Of a stretch of DNA of 44,826 nt, positions 7,371 through 15,551 are shown piece after piece; the first letter of the stretch is position 1; each line of letters starts with the position of its first letter. The DNA comes from B13-G4 sp030606805 (lineage in GTDB: Bacteria; Desulfobacterota; Desulfobacteria; Desulfobacterales; ETH-SRB1), in contig JAUWFS010000003.1 of the NCBI GenBank assembly GCA_030606805.1, forward strand, positions 1-44,826. The letters are read 5' to 3'. The position numbers were made by a program, and so were the translations under genes. The notes beneath the pieces are model-generated. The model was not told the origin of the DNA and ran no database searches. It saw only the letters and a program-made list of their open reading frames with translations.

Positions 7371-8506
7371 AAAACAAAAAAATTGTAATAATATTGTTGT
7401 GTTCCGTTAGTTTAATTTTAGTTTTCTTTGCTGTTAAATTCATTTCAAGTACAAAAATTGCGCCGGGCAAGTTTCAGGCTGCATCAAAAAATGATGTGTC
7501 ACCGAAAAATATTGGACAAGCATCTGTCCGGACTATAACCGAATGCTATGAGGCTGTTGGAACAGTGCGCCCTGTTACAGAAGCGAGTATCGAATCCCAG
7601 GTAACTGCTCAGGTTCTTGATGTCAAGGTCAGACCCGGCGACAAGGTTTTTAAAAACCAGCTTTTAGTATCTTTAGATAACAGACAGTTGATGTCACGTC
7701 TTGATCAGGCAAAACAAACCTTAAAAACAGCCATATCAGGAAAAAAACAGGCAAAACAGACAATAATAGCCGCCAGCGCGGCATTTTCAGAAGCTGAATC
7801 TGATTATAAACGTATAGAAATTTATTTTGAATCCCAGGCAGCTACCCCTCAAGATATGGAAAAAGCCGAATCAGCATTCCTTCAGGCAAAGGCGACTTTA
7901 AATAGAGCTAAAGAAGCTTTGTCAGCTTCAAAATCCGGAATAAAACAGGCGGAAGAAATCGTAAAGGAGGCGGGAATAGCACTTGGATACACAGAGATAA
8001 GAGCACCTGAAAGCGGTAAGGTTTTAGAACGTCTTGTTGAACAAGGAGATTTAGCCCTGCCCGGAAAGCCTTTAATTATACTGCAAACTACCGGCTCGCT
8101 CAGGCTTGAAGCATATGTACGTGAAGGACTGATCAAAAAGATTCAGCCCGGAACATTTCTTAAAGTAACAATAAATACTTTGAATGAAACAGCGACGGCA
8201 ACGGTTGAGGAGATTGTCCCTTATGCTGATCCGCAAACACGAACTTTTCTTGTAAAGGCATTATTGCCGCATATATCCGGAATATATCCCGGCATGTTCG
8301 GAAAACTGCACATCCCTGTTAAAGACCTCCAGGTTGTTGTTATACCAAAAATTGCCGTTCGTAATATAGGACAGCTTGAACTAATTACAGTAAAGGAAAA
8401 TAATTTCTGGAAGACACGTTTTATTAAAACCGGCAAAACTTTTGAAGATAAGGTCGAAGTTCTCTCCGGACTATCCGGAGATGAGACAATAGGCTGGGAG
8501 GAATAA
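7367..8506 (+). CDS. RND efflux periplasmic adaptor (membrane-fusion protein)
   Basis: A 379-residue HlyD/AcrA-type adaptor that joins the inner-membrane pump to the TolC duct. It has one N-terminal membrane anchor (residues 5-27), then a beta-barrel/lipoyl half (EAVGTVRPVTEASIESQVTA; VKVRPGDKVFKNQLLVSLD at about 91-109). A long alpha-helical hairpin rich in Gln, Ala and Lys follows (about 112-202), then the second lipoyl half (YTEIRAPESGKVLERLVEQG; the family consensus is TxIxAPxxGxV) and a C-terminal barrel (YADPQTRTFLVKA). No lipobox cysteine is evident. It overlaps the TolC gene by four bases and is followed after four bases by the pump gene. Confidence 0.92.
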   Translation: MKNKKIVIILLCSVSLILVFFAVKFISSTKIAPGKFQAASKNDVSPKNIGQASVRTITECYEAVGTVRPVTEASIESQVTAQVLDVKVRPGDKVFKNQLLVSLDNRQLMSRLDQAKQTLKTAISGKKQAKQTIIAASAAFSEAESDYKRIEIYFESQAATPQDMEKAESAFLQAKATLNRAKEALSASKSGIKQAEEIVKEAGIALGYTEIRAPESGKVLERLVEQGDLALPGKPLIILQTTGSLRLEAYVREGLIKKIQPGTFLKVTINTLNETATATVEEIVPYADPQTRTFLVKALLPHISGIYPGMFGKLHIPVKDLQVVVIPKIAVRNIGQLELITVKENNFWKTRFIKTGKTFEDKVEVLSGLSGDETIGWEE

Positions 8507-8510
8507 CTTA

Positions 8511-11500
8511 ATGCCGGAAAACGAATCTGCTCCGAGCGGTTTTATCGCACGTATTGTCAGAAGATCTATTTCCTCACATCTCTCAATCATCCTGCTGATC
8601 TTATCCCTGTGCCTCGGAATTTCCGTTATTCTCGTCACACCGAGAGAAGAAGAACCTCAGATAGTAGTTCCCCTGGCGGATGTTTGTGTATATGCTCCCG
8701 GCTCAAATGCAACCGAAATAGAAAAACTTATTGCAACGCCTCTGGAACGTCTTTTATGGCAGATTGACGGCGTTGAATACGTATATTCTATGTCCTGTGA
8801 GGACATGGCAATCGTTACAGTCAGATTTTATGTAGGAGAAGACAGGGAAAATTCGCTGGTAAAACTCCACAATAAGATTACAATGAATATTGACGCCGCT
8901 CCCCCGATTGTTAAGGGATGGGTGATAAAACCAGTAGAAATAGACGACGTTCCCATTGTAAATATAAGTCTTTATTCAGATCGTTATGATGATTATGAAC
9001 TTCGCAGAATCGGTGAGGAATTATTATCAAGGCTTGCAAAGGTAAAGGACATTTCAAGGGCTGAAATCGTTGGTGGCCGCAAACGAGAGATACGCATCGA
9101 ACTCTTACCTGAACGTATGTCAGGTCTTGGAGTATCTTTACTTGAAGTGCAGAGAACTCTCCAGGGAGCGGATGCTTCTGTTACAGCAGGTAAATTTTCC
9201 CGCTTTAATAAAGAAGTTACAGTAACAAGCAAATCTTTCCTTTCATCTTCAAATGAAGTTTCATCACTTATGGTTGGAGTTCACAATGGACGTCCGGTAT
9301 ATTTGCGAGATATTGCAAATATATTTGATGGCCCGGAAGAATCAGAGTCTTACTCGAGAATCGGTTACTCAAATTTTTATCGTAAAACTCACAATAAAGA
9401 AAATACCCCCTTTTCATTCCCGGCCGTCACACTCGCCCTTGCCAAAAAAAAGGGGACCAATGCCGTTACAGTCTCCGAAAATATCCTGGTCAAGCTTGAT
9501 GAATTGAAAAAAAGCACTATTCCCGATGGCGTTAATGTTGAAGTAATTCGCAACTACGGTAAAACTGCCGGGCAAAAAGTAAATGGACTCTTAAGTTCGC
9601 TGGCTTTTGCAGTTATTTCCGTTATTATACTTCTCGCTGTTACTCTTGGATGGCGTGAAGCACTGGTGGTTGCGCTTGCCGTACCTGTCAGCTTTTCTCT
9701 TGCTCTTTTTGTCAATTATTTATTCGGATATACAATTAACAGGGTTACGCTTTTTGCTCTTATACTCTCCCTGGGGCTTGTGGTTGATGATCCTATTACA
9801 AATGTAGATAACATACAGCGCCATATTTTGATGGGCAAGCGTAAAGCATTTTCAGCAACGCTATTTGCCGTTAATGAAGTGCTTCCTCCGGTAATAATGT
9901 CCACACTCGCCATAATAATCTCATTTCTACCCCTGTTTTTCATTACAGGAATGATGGGGCCGTATATGGCTCCAATGGCAGCAAATGTTCCCCTTACAGT
10001 AACATTTTCAACGCTCTGTGCGCTTACCATTGTGCCGTGGTTAACGCACCTGCTGCTGAAAAACATGAATATCCGCAAGATGACCGACTCCCAAACAAAT
10101 CAGATAAAGCAGACAAATCATGATAAAGGTATAAATGTATGGATCGGGCAAATCTACCGCAAAATTGTATCTCCTTTTCTCAAATCAAAAAGCAAAAGAT
10201 ACATGCTTCTGGCTGCTATTATTTTTCTCCTTTTAGTATCTATAGGTCTTGCTGTTTTCCGACTCGTGCCCTTGAAAATACTTCCTTTTGATAACAAAAA
10301 TGAATTCCAGATAGTTATTGACATGCCGGAAGGAACTACACTTGAAACCACCAATACTGTTGTACAGTCCTTTGAAGACTTTCTCAGGGAAATCCCTGAA
10401 ATTACCAGCTTTGTGTCCTATGTAGGAAATTCGTCTCCCATGGATTTCAACGGCATGGTTCGTCACTATTATCTGAGGAAAGGAAGCCACCTTGCAGATA
10501 TACGTATAAATCTCGCTGAAAAAAATAAACGGAAGCAACAAAGCCATGCTATTGTTCTCCGGCTTAGAAAGGAACTCGAAGACATTGCAAAAGCAAACAA
10601 TGCAGTAATCAAAATTGTTGAAGTCCCTCCCGGTCCCCCTGTGCTTTCGACAATTGTGGCTGAAATCTATGGCTCCCCTGACCGTTCTTATGATCAAATC
10701 ATAAAAGGAGCAGAACATATAAAGAATTTAATGGCAGCAGAGCCTTTTGTAGTGGATATTGACGACACAGTTGAAACCGGGCGCAACAAAATAGATTTTA
10801 TTATTGACAAGGAAAAGGCTGCTCTTCACGGAGTCTCCACGAATGAAATTATTCAAACTTTGAAAATTGCGATAGGAGGTGCTGCGCCTGCCACAATACA
10901 TACTTCTGAAGAAAGGCAGCCTCTAAGTATAAAAATAATTTTACCAAGAAAAAACAGATCAGGAATTACTTCTTTATCACAAATACCGCTCAAAACAAAT
11001 ACCGGCAAGATGGTTCCTCTGGCGGAACTTGTAAAGATAGTTCACATCCCTGAAGACCAGCCTGTTTATCATAAAAACCTTGAACGCGTGGTATATGTGA
11101 CGGGAGAAATGGCAGGCAGAGCTCCCGGCGAAGCTGTTCTTGATATGCAGAAAAAACTTAAACAAACTCCGCCGCCGCCGGGAATCAGGGTAAAATGGGC
11201 AGGTGAAGGCGAATGGAAGATAACTATCAGGGTATTCAGAGATATGGGCATAGCATTTGCGGCAGCTCTAACAGGAATCTATATTCTTCTTATAATGGAA
11301 ACTAATTCATTTTCCATGCCAATATTGATTATGATGTCAATACCTCTCACGCTTCTGGGCATTATGCCGGGATTCTGGCTGCTGAATGTTTTCACGGGAG
11401 AACAGGTGGGCGGCTTCTTCAACCCTGTCTTTTTTACCGCAACAAGCATGATAGGCATGATAGCTCTTGGTGGAATTGTAATAAGGAACTCCCTTGTTCT

Positions 11501-11756
11501 GATTGATTTTATTAAAAACGCTCTTAATGAAGGCATTTCTTTTAAAGAAGCTATTCTCCGAAGTGGAGCGATCAGGATGCGTCCTATATTACTTACCGCT
11601 TGCACAACCGCGATCGGCGCCTGGCCCATTACACTGGATCCGGTTTTCTCAGGCCTTGCCTGGGCTCTGATTTTTGGACTTTGTGCATCCACAATTTTTA
11701 CGCTTATAATAGTCCCTGTTACATACTTCTCTCTTTATAGAAAAAAGTATGTATAG
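8511..11756 (+). CDS. RND-superfamily efflux pump, inner-membrane permease (AcrB-like)
   Basis: A 1081-residue proton-driven RND transporter. An N-terminal transmembrane helix (about 24-43) is followed by a large periplasmic loop, a helix cluster (about 360-530) and a mid-protein helix at about 564-588. A second periplasmic loop follows, then the last helix cluster (about 905-1075). The proton-relay pair is present as Asp426-Asp427 in LGLVVDDPITNVDN, the TM4 motif of the HAE1/AcrB families. The second half carries the usual repeat signatures (GMIALGGIVIRNSLVLIDFI). GGAGG lies about ten bases before the ATG at 8511. The TAG stop at 11754-11756 is the fifth base onward of the palindromic repeat starting at 11752, so the element abuts and completes the gene. 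The substrate is unknown; no regulator is adjacent. Confidence 0.93.
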   Translation: MPENESAPSGFIARIVRRSISSHLSIILLILSLCLGISVILVTPREEEPQIVVPLADVCVYAPGSNATEIEKLIATPLERLLWQIDGVEYVYSMSCEDMAIVTVRFYVGEDRENSLVKLHNKITMNIDAAPPIVKGWVIKPVEIDDVPIVNISLYSDRYDDYELRRIGEELLSRLAKVKDISRAEIVGGRKREIRIELLPERMSGLGVSLLEVQRTLQGADASVTAGKFSRFNKEVTVTSKSFLSSSNEVSSLMVGVHNGRPVYLRDIANIFDGPEESESYSRIGYSNFYRKTHNKENTPFSFPAVTLALAKKKGTNAVTVSENILVKLDELKKSTIPDGVNVEVIRNYGKTAGQKVNGLLSSLAFAVISVIILLAVTLGWREALVVALAVPVSFSLALFVNYLFGYTINRVTLFALILSLGLVVDDPITNVDNIQRHILMGKRKAFSATLFAVNEVLPPVIMSTLAIIISFLPLFFITGMMGPYMAPMAANVPLTVTFSTLCALTIVPWLTHLLLKNMNIRKMTDSQTNQIKQTNHDKGINVWIGQIYRKIVSPFLKSKSKRYMLLAAIIFLLLVSIGLAVFRLVPLKILPFDNKNEFQIVIDMPEGTTLETTNTVVQSFEDFLREIPEITSFVSYVGNSSPMDFNGMVRHYYLRKGSHLADIRINLAEKNKRKQQSHAIVLRLRKELEDIAKANNAVIKIVEVPPGPPVLSTIVAEIYGSPDRSYDQIIKGAEHIKNLMAAEPFVVDIDDTVETGRNKIDFIIDKEKAALHGVSTNEIIQTLKIAIGGAAPATIHTSEERQPLSIKIILPRKNRSGITSLSQIPLKTNTGKMVPLAELVKIVHIPEDQPVYHKNLERVVYVTGEMAGRAPGEAVLDMQKKLKQTPPPPGIRVKWAGEGEWKITIRVFRDMGIAFAAALTGIYILLIMETNSFSMPILIMMSIPLTLLGIMPGFWLLNVFTGEQVGGFFNPVFFTATSMIGMIALGGIVIRNSLVLIDFIKNALNEGISFKEAILRSGAIRMRPILLTACTTAIGAWPITLDPVFSGLAWALIFGLCASTIFTLIIVPVTYFSLYRKKYV

Positions 11757-11857
11757 ACTTTCAGATAAATAATTTCACTGCGTTATCAGTCGTCGACGTA
11801 TAACTAATACGCCTTTCTCCTTCTAGCCTTGTGAAATTAATTATCTGAAAGTCTATA
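11752..11857. repeat. Palindromic repeat family A, copy 2 (106 bp)
   Basis: Same length and nearly the same sequence as the copy at 5760-5865, in the same orientation, with 27-bp terminal inverted repeats. Its first bases (TATAG) contain the stop codon of the pump gene. Its last base is followed almost immediately by the ribosome-binding site (AAAGGAGGCGTC) of the truncated cfa copy. The two copies exactly bracket the three-gene efflux operon. Confidence 0.88.
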
Positions 11858-11870
11858 GAAAGGAGGCGTC

Positions 11871-12596
11871 ATGAAAAGGGCTTTTAAAGATATTTCGGAA
11901 ATAATACATCAGACAGATCCAAAAGCAAGCTTTGCCATAAAATTCTGGGATGGTGATTCAATAACTATCGGGGATAAACCGAAGTTTATTTTAAAGCTTA
12001 AATCCTTGAGGGTCGCCAAAAGGATTCTCAGAGATGGTTATGTCGGCTTTGGAGAATCATATATGAAGGGAGATATAGAAATTGAAAACGATCTGCAGGA
12101 GCTTCTTCGTCTTGGCATTTCAATTGATTTTGATAGCGCGCGGCTACCTTCCTGGCAAAAAATACGTTTTTTTATCCTTGCACTTCTCAACAGCGATACA
12201 TTAAGAACTGCCCCAAAAAATATTTCTTACCATTATGATAAAGGCAATGAATTTTATGCGCTTTATCTTGATAAAACAATGAGTTACTCCTGTGCATACT
12301 ATAAAAGTAAAGATAATTCTCTGGAAGAAGCGCAATTGAGCAAATATGAGCATGTATGCAGGAAACTTTTATTGAGTCCTGGTGAATCACTGCTTGATAT
12401 AGGCTGTGGTTGGGGAGGAATGCTCATCTATGCCGCACAGAATTATGGAATAACAGGAGTTGGAAATACGCTTTCACAAAATCAATATGAATATGCCGGC
12501 AATAAAATAAAGGAGTTGGAGCTACAAGATAAGATTACTATCATACTCGGTTTTTCTTCTCTATCAACTCCTAATCAGAGTCTCGGTGAATTTTAG
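11871..12596 (+). pseudogene. Truncated duplicate of cyclopropane-fatty-acid synthase
   Basis: Residues 1 to about 224 are nearly identical to the intact cfa gene at 13828-15021 (for example FWDGDSITIGDKPKF and LLDIGCGWGGM). Homology begins at the ribosome-binding site and ends at about base 12540, within KIKELELQDKIT. The reading frame then runs into 16 unrelated residues and stops. The lost part includes the conserved GMFEHVG, LLHTIG and C-terminal segments needed for catalysis, so the 241-residue product should be inactive. The break point lies next to the 3' end of an unrelated minus-strand gene. It is probably the remnant of a tandem duplication interrupted by insertion or deletion. Confidence 0.85.
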
Positions 12597-12597
12597 C

Positions 12598-13170
12598 TTA
12601 TGCATCTTCATTCCAAATAGGATTTTTACGGTCATCGGGATGAAGGCGTTCCTTCTCCTGCTGATGCAAATGCCAATAGGATTTATCAATCGCTCCCTCC
12701 GCATACTCACACTTCTGATCATGGTGGAACGGACACCACCAGTTCTCCACGATTTTTACCAGATAGGCAATATAACTAAATAAGGCAACACTCAGCGGAC
12801 AATATAGCTTGCAATTGAAAATCCAGTACCAACGGTAAGCGCATGGATAGTACCATTTTACACCCGTTGAATAGGTAATCTGATTACGATAACGGTATCG
12901 ATGGGAGACCCAGTGCGGCACAAAATCCCAATACGGACGAATATTCTTGGCACCCATCAACCTCAGGTGAGATTTCACCAAAAACACACAAACCACAACA
13001 AAGGGAATAGAAAATATTATCGGCAGATAAATCAATGGTACCCCAATAAACACCTTCCATAAGGTTTGATTCGTAAAGTTATCTCCGATCTTAACGCGTT
13101 CCATTCTGGTGCTCTCACTTAAATTATTGGGAAAAATTGCCCTCTGGCGCGGTTTTTTGGCTTTATTCAT
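12598..13170 (-). CDS. Aromatic- and Cys/His-rich membrane protein of unknown function
   Basis: I do not recognise this 190-residue protein. It has two hydrophobic segments (about 41-67, VFIGVPLIYLPIIFSIPFVV, and about 127-141, PLSVALFSYIAYLVK). Between them is a stretch very rich in Trp, Tyr and Arg (PYWDFVPHWVSHRYRYRNQI), with Cys at CAYRWYWIFNCKLYC. After the second segment comes WWCPFHHDQKCEY and a charged C-terminal tail. The clustered Cys/His could bind a metal, but this is only suggestive. The start is set at the ATG at 13170; an in-frame TTG at 13191 is possible and neither has a good ribosome-binding site. It lies convergent to and abutting the truncated cfa copy, in DNA that separates the two cfa copies. 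Confidence 0.6.
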   Translation of the reverse strand: MNKAKKPRQRAIFPNNLSESTRMERVKIGDNFTNQTLWKVFIGVPLIYLPIIFSIPFVVVCVFLVKSHLRLMGAKNIRPYWDFVPHWVSHRYRYRNQITYSTGVKWYYPCAYRWYWIFNCKLYCPLSVALFSYIAYLVKIVENWWCPFHHDQKCEYAEGAIDKSYWHLHQQEKERLHPDDRKNPIWNEDA

Positions 13171-13253
13171 ATGCTTACATCTAACCCCCAAGTCACCTGT
13201 TGATTTTAATCAAAAAAAACACCCCGGAAAACCGTCAAGGCAAATTTACCTTG

Positions 13254-13707
13254 TTAGGTGCCTTGTTTGAAAACCGAGTTTGGTTTTCCATAAGCAACCC
13301 CATCCCCTTCCACTGCCATTATGGCTAATACTGTATCTTTGTTAATAATTTCGCCTGGCGCTAAATTTCCTTGCTCCATTAATGCACCTCGAAATGTAGT
13401 AAATATTTTGCTCAGCTCGCCTTTTTTTCTTGTTAATGCGTAGGGGGATGTCGTTCGGCACAATATGCCCCCATTTACTGTCACTATTCCACCCCCCTCC
13501 TACCCATGCCACAAACTCAAGCTCTTTATGAGGACCCAATAATTTTTTAAATATCATCACATTTAAATGGCATTTGCAACAAGTCATTAAATAGTTTAAA
13601 AAGAATTTGAGTCCCCGCTTGACATGTAAATTTGATTTTAATATAATTTTATTAAGTTTTTGATTCATTAAAACTGCGATCACTGCATCTGCTTTTCCAC
13701 CAGTCAT
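13254..13707 (-). pseudogene. Hypothetical protein gene, probably frameshifted in a G-run
   Basis: Two overlapping minus-strand frames look like parts of one gene. The upstream frame (from 13707, MTGGKADAVIAVLMNQKLNK...) reads sensibly to EFVAWVGGG. The other frame continues with IVTVNGGILCRTTSPYAL, KGELSKIFTTFRG and IMAVEGDGVAYGKP to its stop at 13254. The change of frame falls at a run of six Gs near 13490 (minus strand GGAGGGGGGTGG), a classic slippage or indel site. In the first frame the sequence after this point becomes low-complexity and basic (RINKKKRRAEQ). I do not recognise the family. A sequencing error or programmed frameshift would look the same. Confidence 0.45.
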
Positions 13708-13827
13708 GATTTTCTTGGCCGGATTTCTTCAAAACATCGCCTGTTTATCCAAAAGCAGTGGGTGTATTAATTTCTTAACCAAAGTCTCATTTTGAGACCA
13801 CTGAGGTTTAAGTAGAAGGGAGGCGTC

Positions 13828-15021
13828 ATGAAAAAGGCTTTTAAAGATATTTCGGAAATAATACATCAGACAGATCCAAAAACAAGCTTTACCATAGAAT
13901 TCTGGGATGGTGATTCAATAACTATCGGGGATAAACCGAAGTTTATTTTAAAGCTTAAATCCTTGAGGGGCGCCAAAAGGATTTTCAGAGATGGTTATGT
14001 CGGCTTTGGAGAATCATATATGAAGGGAGATGTAAAAATTGAAAACGATCTGCAGGAGCTTCTTCGTCTTGCTTTTTTAATTAATTTTGATGATTCCCGG
14101 CTGAGTTCCTGGCAAAAAATACGTTTTTTTATCCTTGCGCTTCTCAACAGAGATACATTAAGAACAGCTCCCAAAAATATTTCTTACCATTATGATAAAG
14201 GCAATGAATTTTATTCGCTTTATCTTGATAAGACAATGACTTACTCCTGTGCATACTATAAAAGTAAAGATGATTCTCTGGAAGAAGCACAATTGAGCAA
14301 ATATGAGCATATATGCCGGAAACTTTTATTGAGTCCTGGTGAATCACTGCTTGATATAGGCTGTGGTTGGGGAGGGATGCTCATCTATGCCGCACAAAAA
14401 TATGGAATAACAGGGGTTGGAAATACGCTTTCACAAAATCAATATGAATATGCCGGCAATAAAATAAAGGAATTAGGGCTGGAGGATAAGATTAAGATCT
14501 TATATATGGATTATCGTGAGTTAAGCGGAAAATTTGACAAAATTGTTTCCATTGGAATGTTTGAACATGTAGGGAAAAAATTCATTCCGGTATTCATTAA
14601 AAACGTATCGAGTTTACTGAAAAAAGGAGGTTTGGGCCTGCTACACACTATTGGAAAAGATACGCCATCTCCCATTGAAACATGGACATCCAATTATATA
14701 TTTCCCGGCATATATGTCCCTAGTCTCGATGAGATCCTGCGTGAAATGGGGAAAAACGGTTTTTCAATATTGGACGTAGAAAACCTCCGGCTCCACTATG
14801 CAAAAACCCTAGACCAATGGGCAGAAAATTATGAAAAAAATATTGAAAAGGTGAAAAAAATGTTTGATGATATATTTGCAAGGCAATGGCGTCTTTTTTT
14901 ATATGGTAACTCAGCAGGATTTAAATATGGCATGTCTCGCCTGTATCAAGTTCTTTTCACAAAAGGATTAAACAATACATTGCCTACAACCAGATCACAT
15001 GTGTATAACATTCAACCGTGA
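13828..15021 (+). CDS. cfa: Cyclopropane-fatty-acyl-phospholipid synthase
   Basis: An S-adenosylmethionine-dependent enzyme that adds a methylene bridge to unsaturated acyl chains of membrane phospholipids. The 397-residue product, similar in length to E. coli Cfa, has the N-terminal lipid-binding region. It also has the MTYSCAYY motif with the active-site-type Cys141, the SAM-binding loop LLDIGCGWGGM (174-184), TLSQNQYEYA, MDYRE, SIGMFEHVG (Glu246) and LLHTIG. The C-terminal YGMSRLYQVLFTKG is the family ending. GGGAGG precedes the ATG. A truncated sister copy lies 1.2 kb upstream. The universal stress protein gene follows after 38 bases, which include a small hairpin (GGCTTCGTAAAAAGCC), consistent with a shared stress or stationary-phase membrane-adaptation role. 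Confidence 0.93.
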   Translation: MKKAFKDISEIIHQTDPKTSFTIEFWDGDSITIGDKPKFILKLKSLRGAKRIFRDGYVGFGESYMKGDVKIENDLQELLRLAFLINFDDSRLSSWQKIRFFILALLNRDTLRTAPKNISYHYDKGNEFYSLYLDKTMTYSCAYYKSKDDSLEEAQLSKYEHICRKLLLSPGESLLDIGCGWGGMLIYAAQKYGITGVGNTLSQNQYEYAGNKIKELGLEDKIKILYMDYRELSGKFDKIVSIGMFEHVGKKFIPVFIKNVSSLLKKGGLGLLHTIGKDTPSPIETWTSNYIFPGIYVPSLDEILREMGKNGFSILDVENLRLHYAKTLDQWAENYEKNIEKVKKMFDDIFARQWRLFLYGNSAGFKYGMSRLYQVLFTKGLNNTLPTTRSHVYNIQP

Positions 15022-15059
15022 CGGCTTCGTAAAAAGCCATCAACCTTCAGGAGGTCACC

Positions 15060-15506
15060 ATGAATATAAAAAAAATAGCCTGTTGTATAGATTTTTCAGA
15101 AAATGCCGAAGATGCATTTATAACGGCCCTCGATCTGGCTGAAAAAAATAAAGCCAAACTTTTTGTAATTCATGTATCGCCGCCTGTCATAAGTTATCAA
15201 GCAACAGATACGGAATGGATGATGCCTTACGAACCGGAAGGACCTTTGATTTTAGAATTAGAAAAACGAATGGATAAAGAGTATGGAGCCAGAATAGGTG
15301 AACATACTGATTATAAGCTTGTTGTACTTAGCGGACATATTTCAACAGAAATATTAACATACTTGAAAGAAGAAAATATCGATCTTGTTGTGATGGGCTC
15401 TTATGGACTATCGGGAATGGGGCTCGTATTCTTCGGTAGTGTGGCCAAGAGAGTGGCACATAAGTCCCCGTGCTCTGTACTGATAGTACGTAAACAAAAA
15501 AAGTAG
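15060..15506 (+). CDS. Universal stress protein (UspA family)
   Basis: A 148-residue single-domain Usp protein. It starts with KKIACCIDFSENAEDAF, contains FVIHVSPP at the end of the second strand, and ends with the nucleotide-binding motif G-x2-G-x9-G-S realised as GSYGLSGMGLVFFGSVAKR, followed by VAHKSPCSVLIVRK. The intact motif indicates the ATP-binding subgroup. CAGGAGG lies seven bases before the ATG. It follows cfa closely and is likely co-expressed. The stop codon TAG (15504-15506) is contributed by dispersed repeat D, so the original end may have been displaced slightly. Confidence 0.93.
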   Translation: MNIKKIACCIDFSENAEDAFITALDLAEKNKAKLFVIHVSPPVISYQATDTEWMMPYEPEGPLILELEKRMDKEYGARIGEHTDYKLVVLSGHISTEILTYLKEENIDLVVMGSYGLSGMGLVFFGSVAKRVAHKSPCSVLIVRKQKK

Positions 15507-15551
15507 CCGTTCACGGCTTGAAACTTGAAATTGGAAAGTGGAAATTTGGGA
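15503..15551 (+). repeat. Dispersed repeat family D, copy 3 (joins two genes)
   Basis: GTAGCCGTTCACGGCTTGAA, followed by ACTTGAAATTGGAAAGTGGA, repeats the unit at 4840-4890. It supplies the stop codon of the upstream Usp gene, and its right end overlaps the only usable start codons (TTG) of the next gene. Confidence 0.75.
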
